NCBI GenBank assembly: GCA_017477425.1
Contig: JAFUVT010000028.1
Location: forward strand, 17,970-81,969
Reading direction: 5' to 3'
DNA from: Bacteroidales bacterium
GTDB taxonomy: Bacteria; Bacteroidota; Bacteroidia; Bacteroidales; F082
DNA: 64,000 nucleotides
A program made the position numbers and the translations under genes. Shown piece by piece: positions 34,109 through 45,821 of the stretch. The stretch's first letter is position 1; every line of letters starts with the position of its first letter. A model generated the notes under the pieces. It saw nothing but the letters and a program-made list of their open reading frames with translations. It was not told the origin of the DNA and did not search any database.

Positions 34109-35479
34109 ATGAAACGAAGGATCATTATATTCATATTTCTGTTGCTCACCATCGCGTTAGACGCTCAGAACGTGACGATTACGGGAAGAAGCAACAAAAC
34201 CAACACCCTGATCAGACTTTTTGTATACGAAGATCTTGTCAACGATTATGGTGTTTTGCTCGACCAAGTCAAAACCGACCAACAAGGCCATTTCATCCTC
34301 GAAGGACAGGTGAAACATGTCATTTCCGCCCGCGTGTATGTGGGCTTGGAGTACGTCGACCTCATCCTCACGCCCAATGCCACTTACGACATCGAAATCA
34401 TCGTGCCCGAGCAACAGGATAACGTCTCATATTTCGAAAAGGAGCTACCTACCATCCGGGTGAAACATGCCACCGACAAAGGCGTTTACCGACAGATGGT
34501 ACTCGCTGAGGAAATCATCAACACCTACCTTATCGAGCATTTCAACCAGATTTATCGTGGACGGCAGTTGCGCTATCTCGATTCCATCCAGAACACCATC
34601 AACCGTGAGCTGCCTGACCTGAAATCAGACTATGTGAAAAACCACATTCGATACAAGCTGGCTGCCATACGTTTGGCTATCAGCACAGATGGCGGCAAAA
34701 AAGTCGTCAGCGAGTTCTACGACAGCCAGCCTGTGCTCTACACCCAGTCGGCCTATATCGACCTCTTCAAGGAGTTGTTTGACGGCTATTTCAACAGCGC
34801 GTCATACGACAGCCACCTGCTGAACGACGCCTTTGCCCAAGGCCCTGGGCCGTTCAAGAAGTACCTCGACAGCGCCCCCTTTATGGCGAAAAACCCACGT
34901 CTGGCCGAACTCATCACCATCTTTAACCTGCAGAAACTCTGCTATTCAGACCGACACACGAGTCAAATCGCAAAGGAACACCTTAATTATATAAAGGCGC
35001 AAACGAAATACGACGAACATAAGACCATCATCACCGACTTTTCAGCGAAGCTCAACCGTCTTGCCCCTGGTGCACCTGCCACTGATTTCACACTGAAAGA
35101 CGGAGAAGGGAAAAACGTCAGCCTGTCGGACTACAAAGACGGCTTGGTGCTGTTGCAGTTCGTCGACGGCATGTCGCCCATCAGCGAGCGTCAGTTTTCG
35201 GAACTACGCGACCTGCACCGCCAATGGCAGGACACAGTGCAAATCCTCACCATCGCCATACACGACAAGATGCCCCTCTTCAAGCGGCAATTTGAGGAAA
35301 AACGCATCGATTGGCCCCTCCTCGACCTTGGCGACCAAATCCTGCTGTTGGAAACCTACAACGTGAGGACCTTCCCCGAGTACATCCTCATTCGCAAGGG
35401 AACCAAGATCGGCGAGGCACCAGCACCTAGTCCAGAAAGGTACTTGGAAGAGCGTGTGCGACGACTTTATGGGAAGTGA
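34109..35479 (+). CDS. Secreted TlpA/AhpC-fold protein lacking catalytic cysteines
   Basis: 456 residues. Signal peptide ending LDAQ (about 20). An N-terminal DUF4369-like beta domain (about 22-110, FILEGQVKHVISARVYVG), a helical middle (about 125-310), and a C-terminal thioredoxin/TlpA domain (about 320-450: APATDFTLKDGEGKNVSLSDYKDGLVLLQF). At the place of the usual WCxPC the sequence reads FVDGMSPISERQF, so there are no redox cysteines; the cis-Pro-like RTFPEYILI is kept. Likely a non-redox binding or scaffold member of the Bacteroidota TlpA family. It follows coaD by 26 bases. Confidence 0.8.
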   Translation: MKRRIIIFIFLLLTIALDAQNVTITGRSNKTNTLIRLFVYEDLVNDYGVLLDQVKTDQQGHFILEGQVKHVISARVYVGLEYVDLILTPNATYDIEIIVPEQQDNVSYFEKELPTIRVKHATDKGVYRQMVLAEEIINTYLIEHFNQIYRGRQLRYLDSIQNTINRELPDLKSDYVKNHIRYKLAAIRLAISTDGGKKVVSEFYDSQPVLYTQSAYIDLFKELFDGYFNSASYDSHLLNDAFAQGPGPFKKYLDSAPFMAKNPRLAELITIFNLQKLCYSDRHTSQIAKEHLNYIKAQTKYDEHKTIITDFSAKLNRLAPGAPATDFTLKDGEGKNVSLSDYKDGLVLLQFVDGMSPISERQFSELRDLHRQWQDTVQILTIAIHDKMPLFKRQFEEKRIDWPLLDLGDQILLLETYNVRTFPEYILIRKGTKIGEAPAPSPERYLEERVRRLYGK

Positions 35480-35556
35480 TTGGGGAAAAAGCCCGAACTG
35501 ATACAAGAATGTTCTGACTTTTTGTCGCATTTTTCCAACCATTCACGGAAAAACGC

Positions 35557-35564
35557 TACCTTTG
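35557..35564 (+). promoter_or_regulatory. Promoter -7 box of secA
   Basis: TACCTTTG, 78 bases before the secA ATG, leaving a leader of roughly 72 bases. No convincing -33 box. Confidence 0.6.
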
Positions 35565-35642
35565 CACGAAATTTGCTCATAAGCAGTTTTCAACGGATTA
35601 TTTAACTGATAACTATCAACTTCAAACTATCAACTGAATAAA

Positions 35643-38945
<3,303 letters not shown>

Positions 38946-38965
38946 GTAGACTTTACAATTCAAAT

Positions 38966-39057
38966 GTGTCCACGAAAGGCAAAATTTCATGTTTTGTGGA
39001 CACTTTTTGCATATAAAAAGTGTCCACAAAAGTGATTTTCGAGGCTTTCGTGGACAC
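38966..39057. repeat. Left flank: two tandem GTGTCCAC...GTGGACAC palindromes
   Basis: Two 38-base units (38966-39003 and 39020-39057), each bounded by GTGTCCAC and GTGGACAC and extended by (C)GAAAG/CTTTCG-type arms. They are separated by 16 bases containing GCATATAAAA. Unit plus spacer is 54 bases. The array ends 4 bases before the stop of the DUF234 ATPase gene; its hairpins with TTTTT tails could also end that transcript. Matching array at 40548-40663. Confidence 0.92.
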
Positions 39058-39061
39058 TTTT

Positions 39062-40504
39062 TCAATCGCCAGCAAACAAGTCATCCATCGTCACGACCGA
39101 CTGAAAACGGCCTGAATACTTGTTTCGAGCAAGGCCGTAAGTCGTCACCAACGACAAATGGACAGATTTCTTGCATGAAGTATCTTCTATAAAACGCTTC
39201 ACTTTTCGGCGTAGTTCCGTATCATATTCATTATCAACGGAAAATTCGTCAGAAACGAACTTCATCTCACACAGGTTGACCACGCGATCGCTTCGGTCGA
39301 ACAGCAAATCCACTTGTGCTTTGCCAGTCTTGGCGCGCCACGGAGCCACAACCGCATCAACAGCGCCAAATCCCAAAGCCTTCTTGATTTGCGTTTCGTG
39401 GAGCAGACAAACCTCTTCAAAAGCCAAGCCCCGCCAAGTGTTCAGTTCTGGCGTGCGGATGTTTTTCGTCCAAAAGCCCTGCTTGATTAACTTTTTCCCG
39501 TCAAGGAAATGCAGGTGGAACAACGAAAGCCTGTCCACCAATTTATAATAGACATTCCGTGCGCTGCCGCCAAAATAGGTATAACTAACCACGAAATCGC
39601 TTTTCTCCAAAGATTGGAGCATTTTGGCAAGTCGACCATTATAGGCAATCGAGGTTTGGTCAGCGATTTCCTTTCGCGTAAACCCACTGCGCTTGGTGGC
39701 CAACAGGCGCACGATTTCAATATATTTGCTGGAATTGGAATACAAGGAATCATACAACCGCTCAAACTCCTTTTGCAAACGACCGTTTTTGGCAAAAAAC
39801 AAATTGTCAATGTTTTCGGCAAGACTTAACTCTGGCTTGAGATAATTGAGATAATAAGGAATGCCACCAAAGACCATATAACTTTGCACTTGGTCATAGC
39901 GGTCCATACTGATGCCACGCGACTCGTAAAACTGCTCACACTCAGCCAAAGTGAACGGCGAGAGATGCATCTCGTGGGTGAGGCGTCCGTAGAGCCCGCC
40001 CGTGTTGTTGATAATTTTGTCGTTCATCCACGAAGCCGCCGAGCCGCACACGATGAGCATCAAATCCGTGCGACCTGCGCCCCAGCCGTTCCAGAAATGC
40101 TCAAGCGCGGAGACAAATCCCGAACGGTTGGCATCCATCCAAGGCAATTCATCAATGAAGACCACTTTGCGCTGGGTGTTGTTTTGCAATTCCAGCAGCG
40201 TGCGAAGACAAGCAAAAGCCTCAAACCAATCGGCAGGCATGGTATCCCATTCTCCGCCAAACTGCTGGATGCTGGAGCAAAATGCCCGCAACTGCTCGCG
40301 ATTCATCTCCATTTTCTTGCCTTTATAATCCGCTGGCGAAATGGCCGTATGGTAAAACGCAAAGCGGCCTGCAAAATGCTCGCGCACGAGGAAGGTTTTC
40401 CCCACGCGCCGACGTCCATAGACCGCCACAAACTCCGGTCTCCCCGATTCATAAAGTCTTTCCAGTTCCTTTCGCTCTGATTTCCTGCCGATAATATCTT
40501 GCAT
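39062..40504 (-). CDS. AAA ATPase with C-terminal DUF234 nuclease-like domain
   Basis: 480 residues. N-terminal archaeal-type AAA ATPase (about 1-230): Walker A GRRRVGKTFLV (about 30-40), Walker B KVVFIDELPWMD and sensor MLIVCGSAASWM. Then a winged helix (about 245-310, SGFTRKEIADQTSIAYNGRLAKMLQSL) and DUF234 (about 360-470). The last contains VDLLFDRSDRVVNLCEMKF, a PD-(D/E)xK-like layout with D and ExK spacing. These proteins are multicopy in many Bacteroidota; their function is unknown. The gene is the sole gene inside the palindrome-bounded segment 38966-40663 and has a good promoter that overlaps the right-flank array. Confidence 0.9.
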   Translation of the reverse strand: MQDIIGRKSERKELERLYESGRPEFVAVYGRRRVGKTFLVREHFAGRFAFYHTAISPADYKGKKMEMNREQLRAFCSSIQQFGGEWDTMPADWFEAFACLRTLLELQNNTQRKVVFIDELPWMDANRSGFVSALEHFWNGWGAGRTDLMLIVCGSAASWMNDKIINNTGGLYGRLTHEMHLSPFTLAECEQFYESRGISMDRYDQVQSYMVFGGIPYYLNYLKPELSLAENIDNLFFAKNGRLQKEFERLYDSLYSNSSKYIEIVRLLATKRSGFTRKEIADQTSIAYNGRLAKMLQSLEKSDFVVSYTYFGGSARNVYYKLVDRLSLFHLHFLDGKKLIKQGFWTKNIRTPELNTWRGLAFEEVCLLHETQIKKALGFGAVDAVVAPWRAKTGKAQVDLLFDRSDRVVNLCEMKFVSDEFSVDNEYDTELRRKVKRFIEDTSCKKSVHLSLVTTYGLARNKYSGRFQSVVTMDDLFAGD

Positions 40505-40524
40505 AATGTGCTGTTTTTACGCCG

Positions 40525-40556
40525 CAAAGATATATCTTTTAGTTTTTATGGACAAA
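40525..40556 (-). promoter_or_regulatory. Promoter of the DUF234 ATPase gene
   Basis: Minus strand: TTTG (40553-40556), 20-base spacer, TATCTTTG (40525-40532), ATG 21 bases later. This fits the Bacteroidota consensus very well. The -33 box overlaps the half palindrome unit at 40548-40555. Confidence 0.8.
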
Positions 40557-40663
40557 TATTTGAATAAAAAAGTGTCCATAAAAGACCTATTTTTATATTT
40601 CGTGGACATATTTTGTATATAAAAGGTGTCCACGAAAGTGATTTTTTAGACTTTCGTGGACAC
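40548..40663. repeat. Right flank: half unit plus two tandem GTGTCCAY...RTGGACAY palindromes
   Basis: Units at 40572-40609 and 40626-40663, each 38 bases, separated by 16 bases with GTATATAAAA. A half unit (ATGGACAA, 40548-40555) precedes in the same 54-base phase. Unit length, spacer length and the TATATAAAA spacer core are identical in kind to the left flank. The last unit is GTGTCCACGAAAG...CTTTCGTGGACAC. Confidence 0.92.
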
Positions 40664-40688
40664 TTTTCCTTCCGAAACACTGGCCAAA

Positions 40689-41069
40689 TTATTTTTTCTT
40701 TGTCGGCAAGTCGATGATAAGCCCTCGTTCATCAACCTGAACACCCTTTGGCATGGGCAAGATGGAGAGGACGACAAGCCCCGTTCCAATCAAAGAAGAA
40801 ACCATTCCAACCTTTTGCATCGATGCATTCGAGCTCAGGAGTGTCATGCCCGTCCCAATGAGTTGTAAAGCGCCACCCATACTTATCATGGTAGCGTTGA
40901 CAGTATAGGCTTTATTGAGCCTTACTATCTCGGCATTGTTTTTCTGCATACTTTGAAACATAACGGAAACGCTGTCGGCAAGCGTCTCCATTTCGGGAAC
41001 TTTTGGGGATTGCGCCTTAACCCCAAGGGCAGCAGCCATCAAGACCGCTAATAGAATTAGTCTTTTCAT
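40689..41069 (-). CDS. Small secreted or membrane protein of unknown function
   Basis: 126 residues from MKRLILLAVLMAAALG. Signal peptide ending VKAQ (about 19), a heptad-like helical stretch (about 25-55, MQKNNAEIVRLNKAYTVNA), then two hydrophobic Gly-rich helices (about 55-75 and 83-100, SLIGTGLVVLSILPM). No family recognised. It lies between the palindrome array and the candidate RNA. Confidence 0.7.
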   Translation of the reverse strand: MKRLILLAVLMAAALGVKAQSPKVPEMETLADSVSVMFQSMQKNNAEIVRLNKAYTVNATMISMGGALQLIGTGMTLLSSNASMQKVGMVSSLIGTGLVVLSILPMPKGVQVDERGLIIDLPTKKK

Positions 41070-41133
41070 ATTGATAAATTTTAATTTGTTTATAGTTCTT
41101 TGTTTTTCAGCCAAATACCAATTGTATTCTCAC

Positions 41134-41345
41134 AAAAAAAGAAGCGTGGAACTGTATGCCCACATTCCTAAGTCGAAGGTCCTGAGAATTACCTATATAT
41201 CGCAAATATGAGATAGCAGCCCACGCTTATAGCGGTAGCTACTATGCCTCTTGCGATATAAAGTCATTGAATTTCTCAGGTTCTCGACTTACAAGACAAG
41301 CATAACGCTTCTATCAATATTTCACGGACTGGCCGAAGCCAATCC
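41134..41345 (-). ncRNA. Candidate structured RNA (6S-like/Bacteroidales-1-like long hairpin)
   Basis: The 371 bases without a gene between 41070 and 41440 hold a long imperfect hairpin of about 171 nt. Paired blocks: 41141-41147 with 41305-41311 (GAAGCGT/ACGCTTC), 41155-41159 with 41300-41304, 41169-41176 with 41284-41291 (TAAGTCGA/TCGACTTA), 41181-41190 with 41270-41280, and 41196-41205 with 41251-41260 (TATATCGCAA/TTGCGATATA), plus a small apical stem. On the minus strand the closing stem is followed by seven T residues, an intrinsic terminator. A minus-strand TTG-N18-AATTTTTG lies at 41351-41379. This rod shape and size resemble 6S RNA. The 5' end is uncertain (about 41315-41345). Confidence 0.6.
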
Positions 41346-41399
41346 CACTGCAAAAATTGAAAAAAGAAGAAACATACAAGCCGATTGAAGAAAAAAAGT

Positions 41400-41407
41400 T
41401 ACTTTTG
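41400..41407 (+). promoter_or_regulatory. Promoter -7 box of the pyrH unit
   Basis: TACTTTTG, 33 bases before the pyrH ATG, after a run of A residues. Confidence 0.7.
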
Positions 41408-41440
41408 CCAACTGAAATCTATAAACATTAAATTCCGAAA

Positions 41441-42148
41441 ATGAAATACAACAGAATCCTCCTGAAACTCAGCGGCGAGGCCCTGATGGGCAGCCAGCAA
41501 TACGGCATCGACCCACAGCGTTTGGCCGATTATGCCGACGAAATCATAGAAGCCGCCCAAGCGGGCGTGCAAATCGGCATCGTCATCGGCGGCGGCAACA
41601 TCTACCGAGGCCTGCAAGGTGCCTCGAAAGGCATGGACCGCATCCAAGGCGACTATATGGGCATGCTCGCCACCGTCATCAACTCGATGGCCATGCAATC
41701 GACCCTACAAAGCAAGGGACAAAAAGCCACCCTGCTTGCTGGCCTTTACATCGACCGCATCGCCGACACGATGAGTAGCGCCAAGGCCATCCGCCTGCTC
41801 GAAGAAGGCCATATCGTGGTGATGGGTGCCGGCACCGGCAATCCTTTCTTCACCACCGACACAGGCTCGGCCCTTCGCGCCGTCGAAATCAAGGCCGACA
41901 TCATCCTAAAAGGCACCCGAGTGGACGGCATCTACACCGCCGACCCCGAGAAAGACCCCACCGCCACCAAGTTTGAGCACATCACTTACGACGAAGCCTA
42001 CCAGCGCAACCTGAAGGTGATGGACATGACCGCCTTCACCATGTGCAAAGAAAACGACATGCCGATGTATGTCTTTGATATGAACACACGCGGCAACCTG
42101 ATGAAGGTGTTGCGCGGCGAGAATATCGGAACATTGGTGACGAAATGA
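41441..42148 (+). CDS. pyrH: UMP kinase
   Basis: 235 residues. Phosphorylates UMP to UDP. Amino-acid-kinase fold: RILLKLSGEALMG, IVIGGGNIYRG, DRIQGDYMGMLATVINSMA, GTGNPFFTTDTGSALRAVEI and VDGIYTADPEKDP. Full length. The TGA overlaps the next start (ATGA), so it is coupled to the glycosyltransferase gene; frr follows further on. The pyrH-frr proximity is common in bacteria. Confidence 0.97.
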   Translation: MKYNRILLKLSGEALMGSQQYGIDPQRLADYADEIIEAAQAGVQIGIVIGGGNIYRGLQGASKGMDRIQGDYMGMLATVINSMAMQSTLQSKGQKATLLAGLYIDRIADTMSSAKAIRLLEEGHIVVMGAGTGNPFFTTDTGSALRAVEIKADIILKGTRVDGIYTADPEKDPTATKFEHITYDEAYQRNLKVMDMTAFTMCKENDMPMYVFDMNTRGNLMKVLRGENIGTLVTK

Positions 42149-44037
42149 GAACCCGTAAAAACCATTTGCGCAAAACCCACAACGCGACGAGCAAAAGGAT
42201 GGATTACATCCTTTTGGCCGTCATCATGCTGGTGGCGGCCGTGCTACGCTTGTGGAAACTCGGACAAGTGCCCTTCATGCACGACGAGTTCAGCGCCCTG
42301 CTGCGCACGCGCTTCGACAACTTCCACGACTTCATCCAGCAAGGCGTGATGCCTGACAGCCATCCCATCGGAGTGCAACTGTTCCTTTGGGGTTGGGTGA
42401 AACTCTTCGGCTGGAGCGAGTTCTGGGTTAAGCTGCCCTTCGTGCTGATGGGCATCGGCTCCATATACCTTATTTATTTAATAGGACGGCAATGGTTCAA
42501 CCGGAAAGTCGGTTTGTTTTCCGCTGCGTTCTTTGCCGTCAGCCAGTTTACGGTGTTTTACAGCCAGCTGGCGCGACCCTACTCACCAGGCATGTTTTTC
42601 GTCCTGCTGATGGCATATTATTGGCATAAGGTCGTTTTCGGGACGAAAACGACGACAAGGGACTACGTTGGTTTCGCCCTCTCGGCATGGGCCTGCAGCC
42701 TCATCCAGTATTTCTCCATCGCACAAGCGGGATTGATTTTCCTGACCGGCTTGTTTTTCTTACCCAAAGAACGTCGCAAAGCCTATTGGCTCAGCGGAAT
42801 TGGTGCTGTGGCAATGTTTGCTCCCACCCTGCCCATTTTCTACCAACAGCTCTTCGTCAGCGGCAGCATCGGGGGCTGGCTGAGTGCCCCAAAAGGCATT
42901 TTCCTCATCAACTTCATCGAACACACGATGAACTACTCGCAACTGTTCATGTTTGCCGTAGGCATCATCATCCTGTTGCCCATCATCCTAGGCAAGCGCG
43001 ACAAAAGCAACAATCCCTTGCGCTGGGCGGGCCTGGGTTGGTTTGTCATCATCTTTGCCATCGCCTTCGTATACTCCTTGTTCAGAGAGCCTATTTTGCA
43101 ACATAGCACGCTGATTTTCAGCTATCCATTCGTCATCATAGTGGCGTTTTCGCTGTTCAAGAACCGCACTCTGTCGCCCTGGCAAAATGCCTTGGTGGTG
43201 GCCGCCATCCTCTTTATAGGGACAGTTTCGCTCATCATGGAACGTCGGCATTACGACCTGATGTATCATCAAGGCTTCGACCAGATTGCCGTGGAGATGC
43301 AGGCCGACAAAGAAAAATACGGCGAGCAAATCCAATTTGCCACCCGTGCCGAGATTGGTGAGGCTGCCGAGTTTTATCAAGCGCCAACAGGCATCGAAAA
43401 CCGCATCGTCCTCAACCGCTACAGCTCGCTAAACGACTTCTACCAATGGCTGCAAGAGCACGGCGAAACCCCAATGTTGGGTTTCGGCTGGACCGACTAC
43501 ATCCACCCCATTTGGGAAGCCACTGCCGTAGGCCATTATCCATATATCAGCAAGCAGAAGGACTGGTTCACCTCACGTTATCTAACCATGGGGAAAACGG
43601 CTACGGAAGACAGCGAATATGCTCTCACCACCTTGAACGAGACGCCCTATCCCTTCCACAACGGCATGGAATGGGGCTGCACAAGCATTGTTTGCGGCGA
43701 CTCGCTTCCCGACAACGTGGAGAGCATCGGTTTCATCGCCGATCTTCGCTGCCACGACACAGTGAGCGACTGCGTGATCGTCATCGAAGTCAAGGACATC
43801 GAAAAGGACTCTGTCGTGCTTTGGTATGGCTCACCGACACAAGACATCCGTTTCGCGCCCGGGAAAAACACCATCGCAAGCGCCATCCCTCTCAACGAGG
43901 TAGGTGGACTCAAGGGCAAGACCATCAAAGCATACATCTGGAACAAAGGGCATGGCCTGTTGACACAGGACAAGATGAGCCTGTATCTCACCCGAAAAGA
44001 CCCTGTTCTGACTGGGCTTTACGAGCCCTTGAACTAA
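42145..44037 (+). CDS. GT-C membrane glycosyltransferase (family 39-like)
   Basis: 630 residues. N-terminal membrane region with about 10-11 helices (about 18-390). The first extracytoplasmic loop carries MHDEFSALLRTRF, whose Asp-Glu is the catalytic/metal pair of PMT/ArnT-type enzymes using polyprenyl-phosphate sugars. A C-terminal soluble domain of about 230 residues follows. The acceptor is unknown (protein, lipid A or surface glycan). It sits between pyrH and frr and overlaps pyrH by four bases. frr has its own -7 box. Confidence 0.8.
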   Translation: MRTRKNHLRKTHNATSKRMDYILLAVIMLVAAVLRLWKLGQVPFMHDEFSALLRTRFDNFHDFIQQGVMPDSHPIGVQLFLWGWVKLFGWSEFWVKLPFVLMGIGSIYLIYLIGRQWFNRKVGLFSAAFFAVSQFTVFYSQLARPYSPGMFFVLLMAYYWHKVVFGTKTTTRDYVGFALSAWACSLIQYFSIAQAGLIFLTGLFFLPKERRKAYWLSGIGAVAMFAPTLPIFYQQLFVSGSIGGWLSAPKGIFLINFIEHTMNYSQLFMFAVGIIILLPIILGKRDKSNNPLRWAGLGWFVIIFAIAFVYSLFREPILQHSTLIFSYPFVIIVAFSLFKNRTLSPWQNALVVAAILFIGTVSLIMERRHYDLMYHQGFDQIAVEMQADKEKYGEQIQFATRAEIGEAAEFYQAPTGIENRIVLNRYSSLNDFYQWLQEHGETPMLGFGWTDYIHPIWEATAVGHYPYISKQKDWFTSRYLTMGKTATEDSEYALTTLNETPYPFHNGMEWGCTSIVCGDSLPDNVESIGFIADLRCHDTVSDCVIVIEVKDIEKDSVVLWYGSPTQDIRFAPGKNTIASAIPLNEVGGLKGKTIKAYIWNKGHGLLTQDKMSLYLTRKDPVLTGLYEPLN

Positions 44038-44132
44038 GGGGAAACCGTTTTTGGAACAATTTTTGCGAGGCTTCTTTGGAATGATAAAGCACAAAAAATG
44101 ACACAGAACCGCTTCCGAAACGAAAAAAAGCC

Positions 44133-44140
44133 TATTTTTG
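44133..44140 (+). promoter_or_regulatory. Promoter -7 box of frr
   Basis: TATTTTTG, 20 bases before the frr ATG, in the 122-base gap after the glycosyltransferase gene. Confidence 0.6.
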
Positions 44141-44159
44141 CCCTCAAATTTTTAAAGCT

Positions 44160-44723
44160 ATGACAGAAGATTCCCAATTTGTATTAGACGAAGCCACTGA
44201 GAGCATGGACAACACCATCAAGCACTTGGAGCACGAATTCCAAGGCATCAGGGCAGGAAAAGCCAGTCCAGCCATGCTGAACGGCGTTATGGTTGAATAC
44301 TACGGCACGACGGTGCCTATCGAGCAGACCGCCAACATCGGCTGCACCGATGCCCGCATGATTGTGGTGCAACCCTTCGACAAGAGCGCGCTCAACAACA
44401 TCGCCAAAGCCATCTTGAATGCCAATTTGGGCTTCAATCCCATCAACAACGGCGAGATCTTGCGCATAGCCGTGCCCGCCCTTACCGAGGAACGCCGCCG
44501 CGACCTCGTGAAGCGCACCAAGAACGCCGCCGAGGAAGCCAAGGTCGGCATCCGTGGCATCCGCCGCAACGCCAACGACGAAGCCAAGAAACTCGAAAAA
44601 GACACCATTTCGGAAGACGAGTCGAAGCTCCTGCAAGAGGAGATCCAGAAACTCACCGACAAATACATCAAGAAAATCGACGACCTCACTGAGCTGAAGT
44701 CGAAGGATATTCTGACAGTGTAA
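44160..44723 (+). CDS. frr: Ribosome recycling factor
   Basis: 187 residues. Releases the ribosome from mRNA after termination, together with EF-G. Typical three-helix bundle and head: SMDNTIKHLEHEFQGIRAGKASPAMLNG, EQTANIGCTDARMIVVQPFDKSAL, and the Arg-rich PALTEERRRDLVKRTKN segment with RRNANDEAKKLEKD. Family length. The TAA is the first arm of the terminator palindrome. Confidence 0.97.
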   Translation: MTEDSQFVLDEATESMDNTIKHLEHEFQGIRAGKASPAMLNGVMVEYYGTTVPIEQTANIGCTDARMIVVQPFDKSALNNIAKAILNANLGFNPINNGEILRIAVPALTEERRRDLVKRTKNAAEEAKVGIRGIRRNANDEAKKLEKDTISEDESKLLQEEIQKLTDKYIKKIDDLTELKSKDILTV

Positions 44724-44758
44724 ACGAAAAAGGAGCCGAATGGCTCCTTTTTCGTTTA
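44721..44758. terminator. Symmetrical bidirectional terminator carrying both stop codons
   Basis: Perfect 17-base inverted repeat TAAACGAAAAAGGAGCC / GGCTCCTTTTTCGTTTA with a GAAT loop. The left TAA is the frr stop; the right TTA is the ddl stop read on the minus strand. Confidence 0.92.
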
Positions 44759-45727
44759 AAGAACATTTTCAATCGCCATGCCGAACAGCCGTTCCAAGGT
44801 CAGGCCGAAGCAACGCGCCTGCGCGGGGATGATGCTCGCCTCCGACATGCCGGGGACAATGTTCGCCTCGATGAAGAACACGCCCTCGTCGCTGACGATA
44901 TAGTCCATGCGGACAAAACCCTTGCATTCCAGCTTCTCATACAGCATCGCCGTCGTGGCCTTGATTTCCAGCTCGATGTCTTCGTCCACTTGGGCAGGCG
45001 TCACCTCGTCACATTTGCCGGCGGTGTATTTCGCCTCATAGTCGAAGAACTCGTTCTTGCTGCAAATCTCGGTGAGCGGAAACACCATCATCTTGCCTTG
45101 GTAATTCATGGCGCCACAGCCAAATTCGCGACCGTCGACGAATTTTTCGCACATCACTTGTCCGCCAGCGGCCATGGCCGTCTCGATGGCAGGAGCCAAT
45201 TGCTCAACGGTCTTCACCTTGGTCACGCCCACGCTGGAACCGTTGCAAGTCGGCTTGACGAACAGCGGCAGTCCCAACTGCTTGACGATTTCGGCTTCGT
45301 CGAAAGTGTCACCTTTATTAATCAGCACCGATGGCGACACGTTGACCCCGTAGGAAGCCACCACACGCTTGCAGAAATCCTTGTGGAAGGTGAGCGCGCA
45401 AGTGGTCAGGCCCGACGAAGTGCAAGGGATGCCCATCAGCTCCAGATAGCCCGAAAGCGGCCCGTTTTCGCCCGGTTCGCCATGCACGGCATTGAAAGCC
45501 ACGTCAAATTTCACCTTGCGTCCATCGACTTGGATGGAAAAATCGTTCTTGTCGACATCGACATGCGTGCCGTCGTCGAGGAGGCCGTACCAGCCTTTTT
45601 TTGACACTACAACAATTTGAGAATCATAAAGTTGCGGATTCAAATTCTTTTTCACCACATGGGCACTTTTGACGGAGATTTCGAATTCTCCAGAATCACC
45701 GCCACAAATAATTGCCACGTTTTTCAT
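44756..45727 (-). CDS. ddl: D-alanine--D-alanine ligase
   Basis: 323 residues. Makes the D-Ala-D-Ala dipeptide for peptidoglycan. ATP-grasp fold: ICGGDSGEFEISVKSA at the N-terminus, HGEPGENGPLSGYLELMGIPCTSSG, KPTCNGSSVGVTKV, and EANIVPGMSEASIIPAQA at the C-terminus. Full length. It shares the terminator palindrome with frr and diverges from the PASTA gene. Confidence 0.96.
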   Translation of the reverse strand: MKNVAIICGGDSGEFEISVKSAHVVKKNLNPQLYDSQIVVVSKKGWYGLLDDGTHVDVDKNDFSIQVDGRKVKFDVAFNAVHGEPGENGPLSGYLELMGIPCTSSGLTTCALTFHKDFCKRVVASYGVNVSPSVLINKGDTFDEAEIVKQLGLPLFVKPTCNGSSVGVTKVKTVEQLAPAIETAMAAGGQVMCEKFVDGREFGCGAMNYQGKMMVFPLTEICSKNEFFDYEAKYTAGKCDEVTPAQVDEDIELEIKATTAMLYEKLECKGFVRMDYIVSDEGVFFIEANIVPGMSEASIIPAQARCFGLTLERLFGMAIENVL

Positions 45728-45735
45728 ATTTTTTG

Positions 45736-45743
45736 TAATTTTG
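45736..45743 (+). promoter_or_regulatory. Possible promoter -7 box of the PASTA gene
   Basis: TAATTTTG, 78 bases before the ATG, near the start of ddl on the other strand. Moderate match. Confidence 0.4.
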
Positions 45744-45821
45744 TCGGTTTAAACTTCATAACAATAAATTCACTCAAAAGTGAGTTGTAAAAAACACGGC
45801 TAAAATAGTAAAAATAGAAAT

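Noticed and set aside
38966..39057. CRISPR-like array
   Set aside because: Only two units per side, and they are palindromes of similar sequence with constant 16-base AT-rich spacers; no cas genes.
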